Positions 1-7,798 of a stretch of 18,055 nt of DNA are shown one piece after another; the stretch's first letter is position 1; each line of letters starts with the position of its first letter. Under the pieces are notes generated by a model that saw nothing but the letters and a program-made list of their open reading frames with translations, made no database searches and was not told the DNA's origin. Source of the DNA: Porphyrobacter sp. (GTDB taxonomy: Bacteria > Pseudomonadota > Alphaproteobacteria > Sphingomonadales > Sphingomonadaceae); contig JAGKSZ010000014.1 in NCBI GenBank assembly GCA_018991295.1, positions 1 through 18,055 of the forward strand, read 5' to 3'. A program made the translations under genes and the position numbers.

Positions 1-584
1 CCCGGCGGGTCCTTGGGCTTTTCGACGAAGGCGGTGAGCGTGTCCTTCTCATCCACCTGCATCACGCCAAAGCCGGTCGCCTCCATGCGGGGCACGACAA
101 GGCAGCCGATGGTGACATCCGCGCCCGAATTGACGTGCTGTTGCAGCATCAATTCGTAGTCCATCTTGTAGATGTGATCGCCCGCCAGGATCACCATGTA
201 CTTGGGCGCAAGGCTGGCGATGATATCCATGTTCTGGAACACCGCATCGGCCGTGCCTTCGTACCACTGGTTTTCCGAGACGCGCTGGCTGGCTGGCAGG
301 ATATCGAAGCTTTCGTTGCGTTCCGGGCGCAGGAAGGTCCAGGCGCGCTGCATGTGGCGGATCAGCGAGTGCGCCTTGTACTGGGTCGCAACGCCGATGC
401 GGCGGATGCCGGAGTTGATCGCGTTCGAAAGCGCAAAGTCAATGATGCGCGATTTGCCGCCGAAATAGACCGCTGGCTTGGCCCGCCTGTCGGTCAGTTC
501 CATCAAGCGGCTGCCGCGCCCGCCTGCCAGCACATAGGCCATGGCGTCACGCGCCAGCGGGCGTCCTGAAGTCACCTCTCTCAT
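1..584 (-). CDS. glgC: Glucose-1-phosphate adenylyltransferase (ADP-glucose pyrophosphorylase), N-terminal part, cut by window edge
   Basis: The enzyme makes ADP-glucose from ATP and glucose-1-phosphate, the committed cytoplasmic step of bacterial glycogen synthesis. About 194 codons are visible. The protein begins MREVTSGRPLARDAMAYVLA and continues into the nucleotidyltransferase loop GGRGSRL, then KPAVYFGGKSRIIDFALSN, which holds the family sugar-nucleotide and regulatory-site residues, then RRIGVATQYKAHSLIRH, and later the LAGDHIYKMDY metal and nucleotide motif. The reading frame is open to the first base, so the C-terminal half (beta-helix domain) lies outside the window. The start is ATG at 584-582 with GGGGAG seven bases upstream. 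It lies 35 bases after glgB on the same strand, so it is probably cotranscribed in a glgP-glgB-glgC order. Allosteric control is usual for the family but cannot be read from this fragment. Identification is very secure. Confidence 0.96.
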   Translation of the reverse strand, partial: MREVTSGRPLARDAMAYVLAGGRGSRLMELTDRRAKPAVYFGGKSRIIDFALSNAINSGIRRIGVATQYKAHSLIRHMQRAWTFLRPERNESFDILPASQRVSENQWYEGTADAVFQNMDIIASLAPKYMVILAGDHIYKMDYELMLQQHVNSGADVTIGCLVVPRMEATGFGVMQVDEKDTLTAFVEKPKDPP

Positions 585-619
585 CCCTTGTCTCCCCTTT
601 GTCGGTCTTTTGACCGTCG

Positions 620-2782
620 TTATCCTGTGAATTGCAGCATTATCGTGGCAAGCGGCGGCAGCACGATATGGGCGGCGCCATCCTGCGCGGTGACCTGTCC
701 CATGTTGCCCTTGCCTGAGCCGCCATAGATTTCGGCATCGGAATTCAGCACCTCGGCCCACACCCCGTCGTGCGGCAGAGGCACGCGGTAAGCCTCATGG
801 AGCGCGGGCGTCATATTGGCGATGACCGCCACGGGGGCCTCGCCCGGTGCCTTCCTCAGCCATGCGAAGACCGAGTTGTCGGCATCGTCAGCGATCAGCC
901 ATTCAAAGCCCTCGCCCTCGCAATCGCGGGCGTGGAGCGCGGGCGTTTCGCGATAGAGGCGATTGAGGTCACGGATCAGATCGGCAACGCCCCTGTGCGC
1001 GGGCGCGTCCATCAGGTGCCAATCTAGGCTACGCTCTTCGCTCCATTCGCGGCGCTGGGCGAATTCCTGCCCCATGAACAAGAGCTTCTTGCCCGGATAG
1101 CCCCACATCATCGCATAGTAGGCGCGCAAGTTTGCAAATTGCTGCCAGTCGTCCCCGCTCATCTTGCCAAGGATCGTCCCCTTGCCGTGCACCACTTCAT
1201 CGTGGCTCAGCGGCAGAACGAAGTTCTCGGAAAAGGCATAGACAAGGCCGAAGGTGATTTCGGCGTGGTGGTATTTCCGGTGGATCGGATCACGCGCCAT
1301 GTACTGGAGCGTGTCGTGCATGAAGCCCATGTTCCACTTGAACCCGAAGCCCAAAGCCGTGCGCGGGCCTTCATCGAAAGCGGGGTGCGAGACGCCGGGC
1401 CATGAGGTCGATTCCTCGGCAATGGTCATTACGCCTGCATGGCTGCCATAAAGCGCCTTGTTGGTGGCGCGCATGAACTCGACGGCCTCCCAATTCTCGC
1501 GCCCGCCTTCGGCATTGGGGATCCATTCGCCGTCCTTGCGGGAGTAATCGCGGTAGAGCATCGAGGCGACCGCATCCACGCGCAGCCCATCGACATGATA
1601 TTGCTCGGCCCAGAACAGCGCATTGTTGACGAGGAAGCTGCGCACTTCCTTGCGCCCGAAATTGTAGATCGCGGTGTTCCAATCGGGGTGAAAGCCGAGG
1701 CGCGGGTCTTCGTGTTCATAGAGCGCGGTGCCATCGAACCGGGCAAGGCCGTGCTCGTCGACCGGGAAGTGCGCGGGCACCCAGTCGATCAGCACGCCGA
1801 TCCCGGCGCGGTGCGCGCCATCGACGAAGCGGGCGAAACCCTCCACATCACCGAAGCGGGCCGACGGCGCATAAAGCCCGGTGGTCTGGTAACCCCAGCT
1901 GGGGTCATAGGGGTGTTCGCTGACCGGCAGGAACTCGATATGGGTGAAGCCCATGTCGGCGGCATAGGGGATGAGGCGCGCGGCCATTTCGTCCCAAGTC
2001 AGGAACCAGCCGTTGTCGTCCCGCTGCCATGATCCGGGGTGGACTTCGTAAATGGAGATCGCCTCGCGCCGGGGATCAACGCTGGCCCAGTGCTGGCGGT
2101 GGGAATCGTCTCCCCATTCGCGCTTGCCCGGCACAGCCACCACGCTGGCGGTCTTGGGGCGCAGTTCGCTGGCGAAGGCGAAGGGATCGGCCTTGAGCGG
2201 TTGCACTGTGCCATCGGGGCCGGTGATGCGGTACTTGTAGGCGGTGCCTTCACCGATATCGGGGATGAAGATCTCCCACACGCCGATATCGACGCGGCGG
2301 CGCATCATGTGCGCAGCCCCGTTCCAGCCGTTGAAATCGCCCACAAGGTTCACGCAGCGGGCGTTGGGTGCCCACACTGCGAAGTGCACCCCGCGCGCGC
2401 CCTCGTGGTCGATCACATGGGCGCCCAGCTTGTCGAACAGGCGGAAATGGGTGCCTTCTGCGATCAGGAAATCGTCCATGGGCCCCAGCACCGGGCCAAA
2501 GGAATAGGGGTCCGTCACCCACCACTCGGCGCCGTTCCCCCGGCAGCGATACTTGACCGGCTTGGGTTTGCCGCGAAGCTTGCCCTCGAACAGCGGGCCA
2601 TCCACCCGGGTCATTTTCCCCAGCCTGCCGCCCTTCAGCGAAAAGGCCTCGGCCTCTTGCGCCCCGTGCAGGATGGCGCGGGCAAAGGTGCCTTCTGGGC
2701 CATCATGGGGCCCAAGCAGCGCGAAAGGATCGGCGTGGGTCCCTGCAATCAGGGCAGCAATAGCCTCTGCCGGTGGCTTCAC
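620..2782 (-). CDS. glgB: 1,4-alpha-glucan branching enzyme
   Basis: The enzyme cuts an alpha-1,4-glucan chain and reattaches it through an alpha-1,6 bond, creating branches in glycogen. The predicted protein has 720 residues, close to the usual length (E. coli about 728). An N-terminal domain occupies roughly residues 10-110 and a CBM48-like domain follows at about 130-210 (VHFAVWAPNA, LVGDFNGWN). The GH13 barrel shows SEHPYDPSWGYQTTGLYAPS, the nucleophile Asp near 403 (GLRVDAVASM), the acid Glu near 456 (IAEEST) and the third Asp near 528 (LSHDEVVHGKG). A beta C-terminal domain ends the protein. The frame is open further upstream to 3052, but that part lies inside glgP and reads as unrelated sequence. 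GTG at 2782-2780 is therefore chosen: it overlaps the glgP stop by 4 bases (GTGA) and gives a normal N-terminus (VKPPAEAIAALIAG, initiator Val read as Met). This indicates translational coupling to glgP. Confidence 0.96.
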   Translation of the reverse strand: MKPPAEAIAALIAGTHADPFALLGPHDGPEGTFARAILHGAQEAEAFSLKGGRLGKMTRVDGPLFEGKLRGKPKPVKYRCRGNGAEWWVTDPYSFGPVLGPMDDFLIAEGTHFRLFDKLGAHVIDHEGARGVHFAVWAPNARCVNLVGDFNGWNGAAHMMRRRVDIGVWEIFIPDIGEGTAYKYRITGPDGTVQPLKADPFAFASELRPKTASVVAVPGKREWGDDSHRQHWASVDPRREAISIYEVHPGSWQRDDNGWFLTWDEMAARLIPYAADMGFTHIEFLPVSEHPYDPSWGYQTTGLYAPSARFGDVEGFARFVDGAHRAGIGVLIDWVPAHFPVDEHGLARFDGTALYEHEDPRLGFHPDWNTAIYNFGRKEVRSFLVNNALFWAEQYHVDGLRVDAVASMLYRDYSRKDGEWIPNAEGGRENWEAVEFMRATNKALYGSHAGVMTIAEESTSWPGVSHPAFDEGPRTALGFGFKWNMGFMHDTLQYMARDPIHRKYHHAEITFGLVYAFSENFVLPLSHDEVVHGKGTILGKMSGDDWQQFANLRAYYAMMWGYPGKKLLFMGQEFAQRREWSEERSLDWHLMDAPAHRGVADLIRDLNRLYRETPALHARDCEGEGFEWLIADDADNSVFAWLRKAPGEAPVAVIANMTPALHEAYRVPLPHDGVWAEVLNSDAEIYGGSGKGNMGQVTAQDGAAHIVLPPLATIMLQFTG

Positions 2783-5196
2783 ATCACGCCCCAGATATCG
2801 CGGGCATATTCGCCAATCGTGCGATCGGACGAGAACCAGCCGACCTGCGCGATGTTCATGATTGCTGCCTTGCGCCAGCCAGCGCGGTCCTGCCAGCGTG
2901 CATCGACATCGCGCTGGGCGGCGGCATAGGCATCGAAATCGGCTGCCACCATGAACCAGTCGGAATGCAGGAGCGAATCCATCAGCCCGGTATAGCGCGC
3001 CGGATCGTCCGGGCTGAACACCCCGCTGGCGATCGAATGGACCGCCTGACACAATTCGCGGCTGCCTTCGATCACTTCGCGCGGGGAATAGCCGCCTGCG
3101 CGCTTGGCGGCGACTTCTTCGGCGGTGAGGCCGAAGATCACGATATTGTCGCGGCCCACGCGCTCCATGATTTCGATATTGGCACCATCCAGCGTGCCGA
3201 TGGTCAGCGCGCCGTTGAAGGCGAACTTCATGTTCCCCGTGCCGCTGGCTTCCATCCCTGCGGTCGAAATCTGCTCGGACAGGTCTGCTGCCGGAATGAT
3301 CCGCTCAGCAAGGCTGACATTGTAATTGGGGACGAACACCACCTTCAGCACCTCGCCCACGCTGGGATCGGAATTGATCCGCCGGGCGATGTCATTGGCG
3401 AGTTTGATGATGAGTTTGGCGTTGTGATAGGTCGGTGCGGCCTTGCCGCCGAAAATCTTCACACGCGGCACCCAGTCCTTTTCGGGGTGGCTGCGGATCT
3501 GGTCATAAAGGGCCACCGTCTCGATCAGATTGAGCAGCTGCCGCTTGTATTCATGGATGCGCTTGATCTGCACATCGAACAGCGCATCGGGATCGAGCCG
3601 CAGACCGGTCAACTCGCGCAGGTGATTGGCAAGGTCCACCTTGTTGGCGCGCTTGACCTCGTCCACCCGCTCGCCCAGCGGGCCATCACCGGCCATGGCG
3701 GCAAGGCTTGCCAGCTGTTCGGCATCGGCCAGGAACCCATCGCCAATCGCCTCGCGGATCAGGCTGGTGAGGCGCGGGTTCGACTGGTGCAGCCAGCGGC
3801 GCGGGGTGACCCCATTGGTCTTGTTGTTGATGCGCGCAGGGTAAAGCTTGTGCAGGTCGGCAAACACGGTCTGCTTCATCAGTTCGGTGTGCAGCGCGGC
3901 AACCCCGTTCACGGAATGCGCGCCGACGAAGGCAAGGTTTGCCATCCGCACCCGCCGCTCGCCATGTTCATCGATCAATGAGATTGCGGCAATCGCGGCA
4001 TCATCGAGGCCCGCCTTGCGCGCCTCGCGCAGCACGCGGGCGTTGATGGTGTAGATGATCTGCATGTGGCGCGGCAGCATCCGTTCGAACAGCGGCAGCG
4101 GCCAGCTTTCCAGCGCCTCGGGCAGCAGGGTGTGGTTGGTATAGGCGATGGTGGCGCGGGTGATGTCCCATGCCTCGTCAAAGGCGAGGTGCTGTTCATC
4201 CATCAACAGCCGCATCAGCTCTGCCACCGCCACGGATGGGTGGGTATCGTTAAGCTGGATCGCCGCCTTGTCGGGCAGGGTGCGGATATCGCCGTGATAC
4301 TGGATATGGCGGCGCACAATGTCCTGAATGGAAGCGCTGGAGAAGAAGAACTCCTGCCGCAGCCGCAATTCCTGCCCCGCCGGGGTCGAATCCGCCGGAT
4401 AAAGCACCCGCACCAGACTATCGGCCCGCACCTGCGCCGCAAGCGCGCCGGCGTGATCCCCGGCGTTGAAGGCCTCAAGCTGGATCGGATCCATCGCGTT
4501 GGCGGTCCACAGCCTTAGGGTGTTGACCCGCTTGCCCTGCCAGCCGACGACCGGCGTATCGACCGCGGTTGCCTCGATCTTTTCGGCCGGGTTCCAGCGG
4601 ACCGAGCCGCCATCGCTTACGACTTCGCCGCCGAAGCCCACGCAATAGGCGCTCTCCCGCCGCTCGAACTCCCACGGATTGCCGTGGGCAAGCCAGGTTT
4701 CGGGCAATTCGACCTGCCAGCCATCATCGATGCGTTGGCGGAACATCCCGTTGATGTAGCGGATGCCATAGCCGAAGGCGGGGATATCAAGGCTGGCGAG
4801 GCTTTCCATGAAGCACGCCGCCAGCCGACCAAGCCCGCCATTGCCGAGCGCGGCATCGGGCTCCAGTTCTTCCAGCCGGGCCAGATCCAGCCCATGTTCG
4901 CGCAATCCCCGGTCCATCTCGCGCGTGGCGCCAAGGTTCGACAGCGCATCGCGCAGCAGCCGCCCGATCAGGAATTCAAGGCTGAGGTAATAGACCCGCT
5001 TGCCCTTGGTTTCATGGGTGCGGGTGGTGGAAGCGAACCAGTTGTCGATGATATCGTCACGCAGCGCGAGGACCGCAGCATTGTACCAATCGTGCGGCTT
5101 GGCGGCACGTTCAGTCTTGCCGACGCGGTGGTGCAGGGCATCGACAATGCGCGCTTCGAGCGTGCTGGCATCGGTGCCCTTCGAACTGGTTGTCAT
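2779..5196 (-). CDS. glgP: Glycogen/starch/alpha-glucan phosphorylase
   Basis: The enzyme uses phosphate to release glucose-1-phosphate from the non-reducing ends of glycogen, with pyridoxal phosphate as cofactor. The product has 805 residues, close to the bacterial norm (about 815), and is collinear with GT35 phosphorylases. Visible landmarks are YYLSLEFLIGRLL (residues about 65-80), EPDAALGNGGLGRLAACFME (near 115-135), the ATIAYTNHTLLPEALE segment in the middle, and EASGTGNMKFAFNGALTIGT near the C-terminus; Lys about 657 in GTGNMKF is the PLP Schiff-base lysine. The ATG at 5196-5194 is preferred over a possible upstream extension because it follows GGGGGAG at about ten bases and begins just before conserved sequence (RIVDALHHRVGKTERAA). 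It is the first gene of the minus-strand glgP-glgB-glgC set and diverges from malQ. Putting phosphorylase with the synthetic genes suggests coordinated turnover of the store. Confidence 0.96.
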   Translation of the reverse strand: MTTSSKGTDASTLEARIVDALHHRVGKTERAAKPHDWYNAAVLALRDDIIDNWFASTTRTHETKGKRVYYLSLEFLIGRLLRDALSNLGATREMDRGLREHGLDLARLEELEPDAALGNGGLGRLAACFMESLASLDIPAFGYGIRYINGMFRQRIDDGWQVELPETWLAHGNPWEFERRESAYCVGFGGEVVSDGGSVRWNPAEKIEATAVDTPVVGWQGKRVNTLRLWTANAMDPIQLEAFNAGDHAGALAAQVRADSLVRVLYPADSTPAGQELRLRQEFFFSSASIQDIVRRHIQYHGDIRTLPDKAAIQLNDTHPSVAVAELMRLLMDEQHLAFDEAWDITRATIAYTNHTLLPEALESWPLPLFERMLPRHMQIIYTINARVLREARKAGLDDAAIAAISLIDEHGERRVRMANLAFVGAHSVNGVAALHTELMKQTVFADLHKLYPARINNKTNGVTPRRWLHQSNPRLTSLIREAIGDGFLADAEQLASLAAMAGDGPLGERVDEVKRANKVDLANHLRELTGLRLDPDALFDVQIKRIHEYKRQLLNLIETVALYDQIRSHPEKDWVPRVKIFGGKAAPTYHNAKLIIKLANDIARRINSDPSVGEVLKVVFVPNYNVSLAERIIPAADLSEQISTAGMEASGTGNMKFAFNGALTIGTLDGANIEIMERVGRDNIVIFGLTAEEVAAKRAGGYSPREVIEGSRELCQAVHSIASGVFSPDDPARYTGLMDSLLHSDWFMVAADFDAYAAAQRDVDARWQDRAGWRKAAIMNIAQVGWFSSDRTIGEYARDIWGVM

Positions 5197-5419
5197 GCGG
5201 CGCGCGCTCCCCCGTTTGAAGCCTGACTGGATCGGACAGCAAGCGAGGCGGCCCCAGATGCCCCATTTGCTCTTGCGCCACCCTAGCCAGTAGCGGTGCG
5301 GTGCAGCAATCGGGCAAATGACGCGACAATCGTATTCATGCGGGCAAAGGCGCAGCAAGGCGCTTGCCAAGTGGCCCCGGCGCACCGATGCCTGTTGCTG
5401 ACCGAAGGGAGGGCAACAG
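5197..5419. promoter_or_regulatory. Divergent intergenic region between glgP and malQ
   Basis: This 223-base gap separates the starts of glgP (minus) and malQ (plus), so promoters for both must lie here or overlap the gene ends. The only sites read with confidence are the two Shine-Dalgarno sequences: GGGGGAG on the minus strand before glgP, and GAAGGGAGGG on the plus strand seven bases before the malQ GTG. No clear -35/-10 pair or regulator palindrome was recognised. The shared gap would allow one regulator to control both glucan synthesis/turnover and disproportionation, which is inference from layout only. Confidence 0.5.
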
Positions 5420-7399
5420 GTGGAGCAACTGCACGCGCTGGCGCAGGCTTGCGGCGTTGCCCGCGAATGGATCGACGTCGAAGGGCGCCGGCAGCTGGTC
5501 GATGATGCGGCGCTGGCAGCGGTTCTGAGCGCGCTCGGGCACGAGGCGGACAGCGAAGGTCAGATCGTGCGCAGCCTTGCCGCTGCCATGCAGCGCCGCG
5601 CCGGTCTGCCCGCGATGCTGGTGGCCGATGCCGGAGCGGCCATCACCCTGCCGATCAGCGCCAGCCGCGCCGAAGCAACGGGCGAGGACGGCATGACCTG
5701 CCGCCTGCCGCTGGCGGACGGCCAGCTTCTGGTGACGCTTGCGCCGGGCTATTATTATCTCGCGCTCGATGGGCACACGGCGAAGCTGGCGGTTGCCCCG
5801 CCTGCCTGTCCACTGCCATCAGGGGCTGGCAAGGTGCGGCCATGGGGGGTCTCGCTCCAGATCCCGGCCCTGCGCGGTGAGGCGCCTTCACCCTTCGGGA
5901 CTTTCGCAGAGCTGGTGGAGGCGGCGCGGAGCATCGGGGCCGCAGGCGCGGATGCGCTGGCGATCAATCCGGTGCACGCGCTGTTTCCGGGACATGGCGA
6001 GGGTTTCAGCCCCTATTCGCCCTCCAGCCGCCTGTTTCTCAATGGAGCGATGGGCGATCCGGCGCTGGCGGGCCTCGCGCCGCTGACCAACCGCGAAGAT
6101 GGCGGCGATCTGATCGAATGGGCAGGGGCCATGCCGCGCCGGCTGGCACAATTGCGCGCAGTTTTCGCCGCTCTCGATCCGGCACGGCGCGCTGAGATTG
6201 TCGCACAAGGCGATGCAATGCTGCACCGCCATGCGCTGTTCGATGCGCTCGATTGCCACTTCCGCGCTGCCACGGGCGCGCATGGCTGGCGCGATTGGCC
6301 TGCCGCCTTCCACGATCCGGCTGGCGAAGCTGCGACCCGTTTTGCCGCCCAGCACCCCGATGAAATCGCCTTCCACCTGTTCGTGCAATGGCTTGCCCGG
6401 CAGGGGCTGGAGGCAGCGCAGATGGCCGCGCGTGAGGCGGGGATGGGCATTGGCCTGATTGCCGATCTTGCGGTCGGGGTGGACCCTTCGGGCAGCGATG
6501 CCTGGTCCTTGCGCGATGCCATGCTCGATGGCCTGACCATTGGCGCGCCGCCCGATCCGCTCGGGCCGCTGGGGCAGAACTGGTCGATCACCAGCTTTTC
6601 GCCGCAGGGTTTGCGCGACAGCGGCTATGCGCCATGGATTGCGATGATCCGCGCAGGCCTGTCGGCAGGCGGAGGGCTGCGGATCGATCATGCCTTCGGC
6701 CTCGCCCGGCTTTGGGTGATCCCCGAAGGCGGGGCCACGCGCGACGGGGCCTACCTTGCCTATCCCTTCGACGATCTGATCCGCCTCGCCACACTGGAGG
6801 CGCACCGCGCCGATGCGCTGGTGATCGCAGAGGACCTCGGTACCGCGCCGCCCGGATTTACCCATGCTGTCACCGCCCGGCAGATGCTGGGGATGCGGGT
6901 CATGTGGTTCGAGCGCGCCGCCGATCACGGGTTCATCGGCGCACAGGATTACGCGCCGCTCAGCACCGCGATGAGCGGGACGCATGACACTGTGACGGTG
7001 GCCGGCTGGTGGCGGGGGCGCGATCTTGACTGGGCCGAGCAGCTTGGCCGCCTGCCCGAAGGCGTGACCCGCAAGGATGCCGAAGCAATCCGTGAATGGG
7101 ACCGGGGGCTCTTGTGGTCGACCCTCAGCCACCACAGCCCGCGTCCTGCGCCCGGTGATCCTGCGCCCGTGGTCGATGCCGCGATTGCCCATATCGCCCG
7201 CACGCCTTCGTGCCTTGCGCTGGTCTCGCTCGAAGATATGCTCGGGCAGGACGAACAGCCCAATCTGTCCGGCACGGTCGATGTCCACCCCAACTGGCGC
7301 CGCCGCCTTGACGCACCGATCGCGGAAACCTGCGGGGATGGGGACTTCAAGCGGCGCTGCACGATCCTCAATCAGGGACGCGCAGCAGACGCAGGTTAA
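5420..7399 (+). CDS. malQ: 4-alpha-glucanotransferase (amylomaltase, GH77)
   Basis: The enzyme transfers alpha-1,4-glucan segments between oligosaccharides, recycling the short chains left by phosphorylase and debranching enzyme. The 659-residue protein begins with an N-terminal region (residues 1-140) of the long proteobacterial MalQ type. The GH77 barrel then shows INPVHALFPG and SPYSPSSRLFLN near 180-210, the nucleophile Asp about 423 (GGLRIDHAFGLARLWVIPEG), the acid/base Glu about 471 (VIAEDLGT) and the third carboxylate Asp about 523 (SGTHDTVTVAGWW). The start is GTG at 5420; GAAGGGAGGG lies about seven bases upstream and the N-terminus (MEQLHALAQACGV) resembles other long MalQ proteins. 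It is the last chromosomal gene before the tRNA and integrase, and diverges from glgP. A glgX debranching gene would be expected nearby but is not in view. Confidence 0.95.
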   Translation: MEQLHALAQACGVAREWIDVEGRRQLVDDAALAAVLSALGHEADSEGQIVRSLAAAMQRRAGLPAMLVADAGAAITLPISASRAEATGEDGMTCRLPLADGQLLVTLAPGYYYLALDGHTAKLAVAPPACPLPSGAGKVRPWGVSLQIPALRGEAPSPFGTFAELVEAARSIGAAGADALAINPVHALFPGHGEGFSPYSPSSRLFLNGAMGDPALAGLAPLTNREDGGDLIEWAGAMPRRLAQLRAVFAALDPARRAEIVAQGDAMLHRHALFDALDCHFRAATGAHGWRDWPAAFHDPAGEAATRFAAQHPDEIAFHLFVQWLARQGLEAAQMAAREAGMGIGLIADLAVGVDPSGSDAWSLRDAMLDGLTIGAPPDPLGPLGQNWSITSFSPQGLRDSGYAPWIAMIRAGLSAGGGLRIDHAFGLARLWVIPEGGATRDGAYLAYPFDDLIRLATLEAHRADALVIAEDLGTAPPGFTHAVTARQMLGMRVMWFERAADHGFIGAQDYAPLSTAMSGTHDTVTVAGWWRGRDLDWAEQLGRLPEGVTRKDAEAIREWDRGLLWSTLSHHSPRPAPGDPAPVVDAAIAHIARTPSCLALVSLEDMLGQDEQPNLSGTVDVHPNWRRRLDAPIAETCGDGDFKRRCTILNQGRAADAG

Positions 7400-7522
7400 G
7401 CCGGCCAACGCCAAAAAACCCGTTGACCGCTCGCACCCATCAATGCAAACAGCGCCCGCCTTGCAGGGAACCATTCAAGCCCTGCGAATGACGCGCTTCA
7501 GGCTACCTTAAGTGCTTGAAAT

Positions 7523-7596
7523 GCGGGTGTAGCTCAATGGTAGAGCAGAAGCTTCCCAAGCTTACGACGAGGGTTCGATTCCCTTCACCCGCTCCA
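7523..7596 (+). tRNA. tRNA-Gly (anticodon CCC)
   Basis: The 74 bases fold as a complete cloverleaf with encoded CCA. The acceptor stem is GCGGGTG/CACCCGC, the D stem GCTC/GAGC with GG in the loop, the anticodon loop TTCCCAA gives anticodon CCC (reads GGG), and the T arm is GAGGG-TTCGATT-CCCTT. The outermost anticodon-stem pair is a G-A mismatch, the only irregular pair apart from a G-T in the T stem. An integrase gene follows in the same direction about 200 bases later, so the 3' half (T arm to CCA) is the likely attachment core of an inserted element. The gene is intact, as expected when the insertion restores the 3' end. Confidence 0.96.
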
Positions 7597-7750
7597 GCGC
7601 CACCTTCCCAAACAGCCCCGGAAAGTCTGTAAAGCCGTTGGAAATCCGAGGGATTTAGCCCTTGGGTCGTCCGAGAATGTCCCTATCCTTCCCGTTGCAT
7701 CCAGCGTTGCTGGGGGCCATTCCGGGGGCACGGGGTCAACGGGCGTCACT

Positions 7751-7777
7751 GCGTGGCCCCCTCGTTGGGGGCCACGC
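7751..7777. repeat. Perfect 11-bp inverted repeat upstream of the integrase
   Basis: GCGTGGCCCCC, a five-base TCGTT loop, then GGGGGCCACGC form a perfect hairpin 21 bases before the integrase ATG. There is no T-run on the plus strand, so a simple intrinsic terminator is unlikely in that direction. It could be an integrase or excisionase binding site, an operator for autoregulation, or a structure in the integrase leader. It sits between the tRNA att region and the gene, where arm-type sites are often found in this integrase family. Confidence 0.6.
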
Positions 7778-7798
7778 GACCGGAAGGCGTTGGGATTT

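Noticed and set aside
620..3052. 810-residue form of GlgB using the far upstream start
   Set aside because: The first 90 residues are translated out of frame from inside glgP and are Arg/Cys-rich; the GTG at 2782 gives the normal family length.
2773..3981. 402-codon plus-strand open frame opposite glgP
   Set aside because: It is the antisense of a clear GT35 phosphorylase in high-GC DNA; its translation is rich in His, Ile-Gly and Asp without family motifs, and the same applies to the 296-codon frame at 2039-2929.
5888..7474. 528-codon minus-strand open frame opposite malQ
   Set aside because: malQ has all GH77 catalytic motifs on the plus strand; the antisense translation is rich in Arg, Ala and His and lacks motifs or a ribosome site.
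7469..7510. GGAAC motif considered as an EcfG-type general-stress promoter
   Set aside because: No CGTT at the required 16-17 base spacing follows; no similar pair was found before the sulP operon either.
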